Source: JAJDXW01 sp965243335
GTDB lineage: Bacteria > Pseudomonadota > Gammaproteobacteria > HK1
Assembly: GCA_965243335.1 (NCBI GenBank)
Contig: OZ251545.1
Coordinates: 4,340,001 to 4,404,000 of the forward strand
DNA: 64,000 nucleotides
Direction of reading: 5' to 3'
Each line of letters opens with the position of its first letter. The stretch's first letter is position 1. This document shows, piece after piece, positions 58,946 through 64,000 of this stretch. The notes under the pieces were generated by a model that worked only from the letters and a program-made list of their open reading frames with translations, was not told the origin of the DNA and searched no databases. A program made the translations under genes and the position numbers.

Positions 58946-60211
58946 TCAGCCTTCCTCGTTCGCGACGCCGTTCGGCACGTGCCCGATGGCGGCGACCCCG
59001 CACGCCGCATCGCAGTGGCGCTGCTGGTCGTCGAAGAAGACGTCGGCCCCGAAGGCCCGCAGGAACTCACGCTTCCCGGCGCCCCCGAGGAACAGGGCCT
59101 CGTCGATGCGGATGCCCCACGCCCGCAGGGTGCGGACGACCCGTTCGTGGGCGGGGGTCGCCCGCGAGGTGACGAGGGCGGTCCGCACGGGAGCGGACTC
59201 CGGCCCGAACTCGGCCTGGATGCGGTGGAGGGCGGCGAGAAAGCCCCGGAACGGCCCCCCGGACAACGGCTGGCGGGCCGCCGCCTGCTCGCTCCGCACG
59301 AACGAGTCGAGGCCGTGGGTCCGGTACACCCGCTCCGCCTCGTCGGAGAAGAGCACCGCGTCCCCGTCGAACGCGATGCGAAGCTCCCGGCCGCGGGGGA
59401 ACGGCCGGTCGTCCTCCTCCTCCCCTTCCCCCGCCCCGCTCTGGCTCGGCAGCAGGGTGGCGGCCGCGTGGCCGGCCCGGAGGGCCTTGCGCACCGCGTC
59501 CCCGTCGGCGGAGAGGAAGAGGTCGGCGCCGAAGGCGTCGAGGTAGCGGTAGCGGTCCATGCCGCCCGCGAACACCGCCCGCCGGACGTCGAGCCCGTAG
59601 TGGGCGATCGAATGCAGCACCCGGAGCCCGGCGTTCACGCTGTTGCGCGAGAGGAGGACCACGTCCACCCGCTGCCGCAGGGGCTCGATCTCGTTCAGGG
59701 CGAGGAGCTTCCGCACCGCCGCGAACGCGGGACCCTTGCCGAGCGCCTCCGTCTCGCGGGCCGCCTGGTAGCGGGCGTAAGCCTCCACCCCGTCGCGGGT
59801 GAACACCCGGTGGCTCTCCTCGAGGTCGAAGAGCGCCCGCGACGAGATGGCGATGGTGAGTACGGCGGGCGCGGGCTCGACCCAGTCGAGGAGTAGCGGT
59901 AGCTCGCCGGGACCCGGACGCGCCCGCCCGCCCCCGCCCGGCGGCGGCGCGGAAGGGCCTGGCTCGGCGGTCTCACCGGGCTTCGTCGGGATGGCTTCGA
60001 GAGGCCGCGGCCACGGGCCGCGAGCCGCCGGAGGCGCCGCCGGCCCCGGGGCGTCCGCCCGGTCGAAATGGCCCACCGGAGCAACGCCCGCCCCCGTGGA
60101 CGGATCGGCGTCCACCGCCGTGAGACGGGGAGAAATGCGGGCCGGCTTCGGCCTCGGACGTGCAAAGGGGAGCAGGTTCATGGCCGCCATTATCGGGGCC
60201 TGGTGGCTCAT
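58946..60211 (-). CDS. Cytosolic 5'-nucleotidase-like protein (NT5C1 family)
   Basis: The protein is 421 residues from ATG 60211; ATG 60181 (MNLLPFARPRPKPARIS) is also possible and would shorten it by ten. The first 100 residues are Pro-rich. The conserved core then begins: VLTIAISSRALFDLEESHRV, GVEAYARYQ, LLSRNSVNAGLRVLHSIAHYG, the HAD-type RIAFDGDAVLFSDEAERVY and FFDDQQRHCD. These proteins dephosphorylate AMP or related nucleotides. It is read in the same direction as recC, 21 bases upstream of it. A truncated copy lies at 62931-63330. Confidence 0.82.
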   Translation of the reverse strand: MSHQAPIMAAMNLLPFARPRPKPARISPRLTAVDADPSTGAGVAPVGHFDRADAPGPAAPPAARGPWPRPLEAIPTKPGETAEPGPSAPPPGGGGRARPGPGELPLLLDWVEPAPAVLTIAISSRALFDLEESHRVFTRDGVEAYARYQAARETEALGKGPAFAAVRKLLALNEIEPLRQRVDVVLLSRNSVNAGLRVLHSIAHYGLDVRRAVFAGGMDRYRYLDAFGADLFLSADGDAVRKALRAGHAAATLLPSQSGAGEGEEEDDRPFPRGRELRIAFDGDAVLFSDEAERVYRTHGLDSFVRSEQAAARQPLSGGPFRGFLAALHRIQAEFGPESAPVRTALVTSRATPAHERVVRTLRAWGIRIDEALFLGGAGKREFLRAFGADVFFDDQQRHCDAACGVAAIGHVPNGVANEEG

Positions 60212-60242
60212 GGTGTGAGCCTGCTACAGAAGAATTTCCTCC

Positions 60243-60530
60243 GTGTCTTCCGGCGCCCCGGGGCGGCAGGCTAGCCCGGATAAGGGCATGTGTGCGGTGG
60301 GGATGCGGGATTCGCTCGTCTTCATGGCGATGGCGGCTCGCGGGGGGCGTGGCTCGCGGCAAGCGTATCATTGCGGCGCACCGGCGGTGCCGGCCGCGCC
60401 GCACCGCGCGCGCCGGGCGCTGGTGGTCCTCGAAGGCTACGGCCACCACGAGGTCTACGCGGACCCCGCCTTCACCGAGGTCATGGACGAGACCGTCGCC
60501 TGGTTCCGGGAGCACCTCCCGCCCCGGTGA
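60243..60530 (+). pseudogene. Remnant of an alpha/beta hydrolase C-terminus
   Basis: The last 40 residues, RRALVVLEGYGHHEVYADPA and FTEVMDETVAWFREHLPPR, read like the end of a dienelactone hydrolase-type enzyme including the catalytic-His loop (GYGHHEVY). Nothing of the nucleophile elbow precedes it; the upstream 50 residues are unrelated. It is a gene tail left by rearrangement. From 60531 to 60732 I see only two short repeats of GGGGGACAAA and no gene. Confidence 0.6.
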
Positions 60531-60732
60531 GGGGGACAAAAGGGGGGGACAAAGGGCTTGCAACCGTGCTGGAAGTCATGCACCATGTTCGTTGAACGAT
60601 CCGACGTGTTTCCGCAAACGAACAGGCGAGCCGCCGTGCCCATGAAAAGCTGCTTCCATTCGATCCGCGCGGCTCGACGTCATCACAGACGTCTGCCAGG
60701 CTCTGTTCACCCGGCGCCCGCTCGCGGATGGG

Positions 60733-62205
60733 ATGAGGATGAAAACTGACAGCCGCCAGGAACCGAAACCCGCCAAGTTTCGATTCGAGCATATCGGCCC
60801 TGTCGCGGAGGCCGAGCTGGAGCTGGGCGACCTCACGATCATCTGCGGCCGTAACAACACCGGCAAGACCTATCTGGCTTATACACTCTACGGTTTCCTC
60901 AATATGTGGGAAGGTTGGCCCGAACCGGGGGTTCCCGTCTCGAAGCAGGCAGGAGGCGGACTCGAGGGAGCGAGTCGATATCCAATCTTCAACAAGATCA
61001 TCGGATCGATTGCGGAAGGAAGGGACGATCCGATCGAGGTGGAGCGGGAAATGCTTGGTCATGAGCGAAAAAAGGTCATGGAATCATTGACGCACTCGTT
61101 CTCGAAAGAGGTGCTGGCTGGTGTGTTCAGCGCTCACCCCGACACGTTCGCCGACGCTTCGTTGAAAGTACTTCTGGACGACGAGCCCCCCCAATACGAG
61201 TCCTCCATAAGGACTACGATCCGCGGAGGCGACGTCCCTGCCAGCGATCCCTCACTGAAGTACGATGGAGAATACATTATGGTTACCGGCCGCCTCATGC
61301 TGCAGAAAGCGCGAAAACAGGGATCCGAAGTACGGGGGATCCTCTGGTACTTGTATCTTCGTTTCCTGTTTCCGGAGCTGGCGACGACGGATCCCTTCGT
61401 GTTGACCGCGGAGCGTTTCGGCATCTCCCTCTTCTACAAGGAGCTCGACTTCACCAAGAACCGGCTGGTCGATTTACTGCAGAAGATGGGAGACAGAGAC
61501 AACCGGGATTTTAATCTGCCATTCGCTCTGATGGATGAAGCGGTCAGTCGCTACGCACTTCCCATCAAGGACAACATCGACTATACCCGAAACATACCGG
61601 ATTTCGTGAGGCAGAAGAGCGAATTCCATGAGGAAAAGCTTTTCAACAATATCCGGACCATGATGAAGGGTTACTACCGGAACAGCGGCGACAACATCGA
61701 ATTCCGATCGACGGCTCGCGGCGGCAGCTTCCAAGTTCCGCTTTATCTCGCCTCTTCGTCCGCCCGGGGACTCTCCGACTTGTATTTTTTCCTGCGCCAT
61801 GTTGCCCGGAAGCATCATCTCCTGATCATCGACGAGCCGGAAGGCCATCTTGACACGGCCAATCAGATCCTGCTGGCGCGGCTGGTAGCGAGGCTGGTGC
61901 GAAACGGGCTGAAGATACTGGTGACCACTCACAGCGATTACTTCGTCAAGGAAATCAATAATCTCGTCATGTTGAACGGTTTGCTCGAAGGCAAGGAGGA
62001 GATCGTGAAGAGCCTCGGGTACGAAAACGACGACGGTATCGCGCCCAGCCAGATCCGGGCGTACGTTGCGAAGGAGAACGGACTGGACAAGTGTGTAGTG
62101 GACAAGTTTGGCGTCGATATGCCGGTTTTCGATCAAACGATCGATCGCATCAACCGCGTGGCCAACGAGCTCGCCTCGCACCTGGCGGAAGACACGGAAG
62201 TCTGA
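60733..62205 (+). CDS. AAA (ABC/OLD-like) ATPase of a putative two-gene defence system
   Basis: This 490-residue protein has Walker A, CGRNNTGKTYLAY (residues 38-50), the ABC-type signature SSSARGLSDLYFFLRH near 342, Walker B HHLLIIDEPEGHLDTANQI near 363, and the H-loop VTTHSDYFVKEINN near 398. A helical arm lies between. This is the SMC/OLD-like layout found in many anti-phage ATPases. The sequence is visibly less GC-rich than its neighbours, which suggests transfer. A GTG-started nuclease-like gene follows after one base. I cannot match the pair to PARIS, Septu, Gabija or retron systems. Confidence 0.82.
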   Translation: MRMKTDSRQEPKPAKFRFEHIGPVAEAELELGDLTIICGRNNTGKTYLAYTLYGFLNMWEGWPEPGVPVSKQAGGGLEGASRYPIFNKIIGSIAEGRDDPIEVEREMLGHERKKVMESLTHSFSKEVLAGVFSAHPDTFADASLKVLLDDEPPQYESSIRTTIRGGDVPASDPSLKYDGEYIMVTGRLMLQKARKQGSEVRGILWYLYLRFLFPELATTDPFVLTAERFGISLFYKELDFTKNRLVDLLQKMGDRDNRDFNLPFALMDEAVSRYALPIKDNIDYTRNIPDFVRQKSEFHEEKLFNNIRTMMKGYYRNSGDNIEFRSTARGGSFQVPLYLASSSARGLSDLYFFLRHVARKHHLLIIDEPEGHLDTANQILLARLVARLVRNGLKILVTTHSDYFVKEINNLVMLNGLLEGKEEIVKSLGYENDDGIAPSQIRAYVAKENGLDKCVVDKFGVDMPVFDQTIDRINRVANELASHLAEDTEV

Positions 62206-62206
62206 A

Positions 62207-62755
62207 GTGGATCTGGTTCACCAACTTGCCGTCATCTTGAAGGAAGGCCTGCTGGAGCTGGCGGAGGAGGGCGGTAGCGTCAGTCTTCGGGAAACGAGCG
62301 CCGGGATGCGAGTGGAGATCATGCGGCTGCCTTGGCCGATGGCGGTGTTGCGTATTGAGCGCACCGGCCATCTGCCGGGGCTTCGGGACGGCCCTTGGAA
62401 GCGTGTTTGTGACTATCTCCTGATTTTCGAGACCAAGAACGACGTTCACGCGGTCTTCGTCGAGCTCAAGAAAACTTCGACGAATGAACAGAGACCGAAA
62501 GAACAACTCCGCCGATCCTTGCCGATTCTGGAATATCTCCGTACCGCGTGCCGAATCGAACATGGATCCGCACTGAACGAGTCACCGGTGATAGTGAGCT
62601 ATCTCATGATTTGCGAGAGAGGGGGCATGAGGCTGGACAAGCAACCGGTCCGGGCCGATCCGGCGGCGAGGATCCACGAGGAGACATACCAAAACATAAC
62701 GATCAGGACGTTCATCGGCAGCTCGGCGCCTCTCACGGTATTGGTGCGTGAATGA
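62207..62755 (+). CDS. Putative PD-(D/E)XK nuclease partner
   Basis: This 182-residue protein starts at GTG one base after the ATPase stop, so it is coupled. Residues 66-102 read KRVCDYLLIFETKNDVHAV then FVELKKTSTNEQRPKEQLRR, giving Asp69, Glu86, Lys88 and a helix Gln100, the spacing of a PD-(D/E)XK nuclease core. The rest is a small alpha/beta fold without HNH or TOPRIM motifs. It probably cuts nucleic acid when triggered by the ATPase; target and trigger are unknown. The family is not recognised. Confidence 0.65.
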   Translation: MDLVHQLAVILKEGLLELAEEGGSVSLRETSAGMRVEIMRLPWPMAVLRIERTGHLPGLRDGPWKRVCDYLLIFETKNDVHAVFVELKKTSTNEQRPKEQLRRSLPILEYLRTACRIEHGSALNESPVIVSYLMICERGGMRLDKQPVRADPAARIHEETYQNITIRTFIGSSAPLTVLVRE

Positions 62756-62769
62756 ACATCCTGCGATCG

Positions 62770-62936
62770 GCCAGTGCTGCCGTCGGGATGCGCATCGAGG
62801 AGGCCGAGGAGGCGGTCGTGCGGACTTCGGCTTCGCGCACCGGCGAGTGGCGGACATGGACCTGGATCGAGTCGTCCCGCTCCCGCACCGCTGCGTTCCT
62901 CGCCGGTCGTCCCGGTTCCCGCTCTCGGCGCCGAAG
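62770..62936 (-). pseudogene. Duplicated fragment of recC
   Basis: About 165 bases match recC 57703-57880 (for example GGGATGCGCATCGA and GAGGCCGAGGAGGCGGTCGT), with several indels that break the frame. It ends at TCGGCGCCGA, where it joins directly to nucleotidase sequence that lies 1.6 kb away in the intact locus. Confidence 0.82.
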
Positions 62937-63330
62937 GCTTCGAGGTAGCGGTAGCGGTCCATGCCGCCCGCGAACACCGCCCGCCGGACGTCGAGCCCGT
63001 AGTGGGCGATCGAATGCAGCACCCGGAGCCCGGCATTCACGCTGTTGCGCGAAAGGAGGACCACGTCCACCCACCGCCGCAGGGGCTCGAGCTCGTTTAG
63101 GGCGAGGAGCTTTCGCACCGCCGCGAACGCGGGGCCCTTGCCGAGCGCCTCCGTCTCGCGGGCCGCCTGGTAACGGGCGTACGCCTCCACCCCGTCGCGG
63201 GTGAACACCCGGTGGCTCTCCTCGAGGTCGAAGAGCGCCCGCGACGAGATGGCGATGGTGAGGACAGCGGGCGCGGGCTCGACCCGGTCGAGGAGGAGCG
63301 GCAGCTCGCCGGGACCCGGACGCGCCCGCG
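62931..63330 (-). pseudogene. Duplicated fragment of the 5'-nucleotidase-like gene
   Basis: This matches about 59526-59925: VLTIAISSRALFDLEESHRV, RETEALGKGPAFAAVRKLLA and AVFAGGMDRYRYLEAFGAE are all readable. It lacks the N-terminal and the whole HAD-like C-terminal part. Its 5' side ends at GGACGCGCCCGC, where it passes into a family C dispersed repeat. Confidence 0.87.
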
Positions 63331-63372
63331 AGAGGCGTGCTCGGCGAAAATCCCCACCGCGCACATGCCTCC
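63331..63372. repeat. Dispersed repeat, family C
   Basis: The unit GAGAGGCGTGCTCGGCGAAA to CCGCGCACATGCCTCC matches 17019-17063 and, more weakly, 15373-15412. It forms the outer boundary of the rearranged recC/nucleotidase fragment. Confidence 0.65.
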
Positions 63373-63397
63373 TTGGGATTCACCCCGTGAGGCGGCG

Positions 63398-64000
63398 CTA
63401 CCAGAGCCGTGCGGAGGCGAGCTTCGCGCCCTCGGCGAGGGTCGCGAGCTTGGCCCAGACCACGTCCTCGGCCACGAAGCGGTCGCCCGCGAAGGTCCCG
63501 AAGCCGCAGTCCACCCCGGCGATCAGGCGTTCGCGGTCCCCGAGCGCCTCCGCGGCCTCGAGGATCCGCCGTTTGACCACTTCCGGGTGCTCGACGTAGT
63601 TGTTGGTGGACTCGATCACCCCCGCCACCACGACCAGGTCGTCCGGGATGGATCGGCTCCCGAGGGCCTCCACCTCGTGGGAGTGCCGGGGGTTCGCGAA
63701 GGGCAGGCAGAGCGCCCCGACCCGCGCCTCGAGGAGGTGGGGCAGCACGTGCTCCAGGGCCACGTCCTCGGTGTGCGGACCGTCCCGGTTCCCCCAGCAC
63801 GAGTGCAGCCGCACCCGGTCGCGCGGGATCCCCTCGATCGCGACGTTGATCGCCTCGACGTGCTGGGCCACCCGCTCCTGGAACTCCGGGATCGACAGGT
63901 CCTGGAAGAAGCTCGCCCGCTCCATCGCGAGGTCGGGCGCGTCGATCTGGAGCAGGAACCCCTGGTCCGCGACGTAGCGGTACTCCTTGCCGATCTCGCG
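63398..64000 (-). CDS. MetE-like (cobalamin-independent methionine synthase fold) protein, partial
   Basis: The C-terminal 200 residues lie in the window; the start is beyond 64000. YVADQGFLLQIDAPDLAMER, the zinc-ligand RLHSCWGNRDGPH (His and Cys), ESTNNYVEHPEVVKRRI and the second Cys in LIAGVDCGFGTFAG define the MetE C-terminal barrel. The short class includes methionine synthases using alternative methyl donors and epoxyalkane:coenzyme M transferase-like enzymes; the substrate is unclear. Confidence 0.85.
   Translation of the reverse strand, partial: REIGKEYRYVADQGFLLQIDAPDLAMERASFFQDLSIPEFQERVAQHVEAINVAIEGIPRDRVRLHSCWGNRDGPHTEDVALEHVLPHLLEARVGALCLPFANPRHSHEVEALGSRSIPDDLVVVAGVIESTNNYVEHPEVVKRRILEAAEALGDRERLIAGVDCGFGTFAGDRFVAEDVVWAKLATLAEGAKLASARLW

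Noticed and set aside
55445..59896. 1483-residue plus-strand frame opposite recC and the nucleotidase
   Set aside because: It spans two real minus-strand genes and consists of repeated Arg/Glu/Gly-rich text typical of antisense frames.
60733..62755. PARIS, Septu, Gabija or retron assignment for the ATPase pair
   Set aside because: The partner shows no TOPRIM/DUF4435, HNH or UvrD helicase motifs and there is no reverse transcriptase or ncRNA structure, so I left it unassigned.
1..64000. tRNA, rRNA or tmRNA genes
   Set aside because: I looked through the intergenic stretches and saw no cloverleaf or rRNA-like sequence. A covariance-model scan would be the decisive test.

Overview
The window is GC-rich, densely coded bacterial DNA. 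A complete recC-recB-recD cluster points to a Gamma- or Betaproteobacterium rather than an AddAB-type alphaproteobacterium. The genus cannot be told from the sequence. TRAP transport, a class III aminotransferase and cytosine deaminase suggest a free-living or host-associated heterotroph. Many dispersed palindromic repeats and several gene fragments show an actively rearranging genome.

Layout. 1-4.3 kb: the 3' end of a BREX type 3 defence locus (pglZ and a brxA-like gene), interrupted upstream by a HicBA toxin-antitoxin cassette and followed by two small membrane genes. 4.6-17.1 kb: metabolic and transport genes (CMD-family protein, DUF2165 membrane protein, DctPQM TRAP transporter with an aminotransferase, aldo/keto reductase, DUF4143 ATPase, VOC protein, CodA) separated by repeats. 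17.5-38.1 kb: a 20.6 kb Mu-head/P2-tail prophage (BcepMu-like) that splits a cupin gene into two halves which can be rejoined in frame. It keeps the protease, capsid and full contractile tail but shows no transposase, portal, terminase or lysis genes. 38.4-43.9 kb: an SbcC/SbcD (YhaN/YhaO)-like pair and a GYD protein. 44-49 kb: three restriction-modification cassettes in tandem, one with a NotI-type enzyme. 49-60.2 kb: recD, recB, recC and a cytosolic 5'-nucleotidase-like gene. 60.7-62.8 kb: a lower-GC AAA ATPase plus PD-(D/E)XK-like nuclease pair that I cannot assign to a named defence system. 62.8-64 kb: rearranged recC and nucleotidase fragments, then a partial MetE-like gene.

The common thread is that defence or addiction cassettes at three separate places (HicBA in BREX, the R-M cassettes beside recD, the ATPase/nuclease pair beside recC) are each bounded by a second, decayed copy of the neighbouring chromosomal sequence. 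This looks like insertion with long target duplication, a mode described before for restriction-modification genes. The strongest candidate for an undescribed system is the ATPase/nuclease pair. The most unusual small gene is an about 80-residue protein found three times directly upstream of, or fused to, a DNA methyltransferase.
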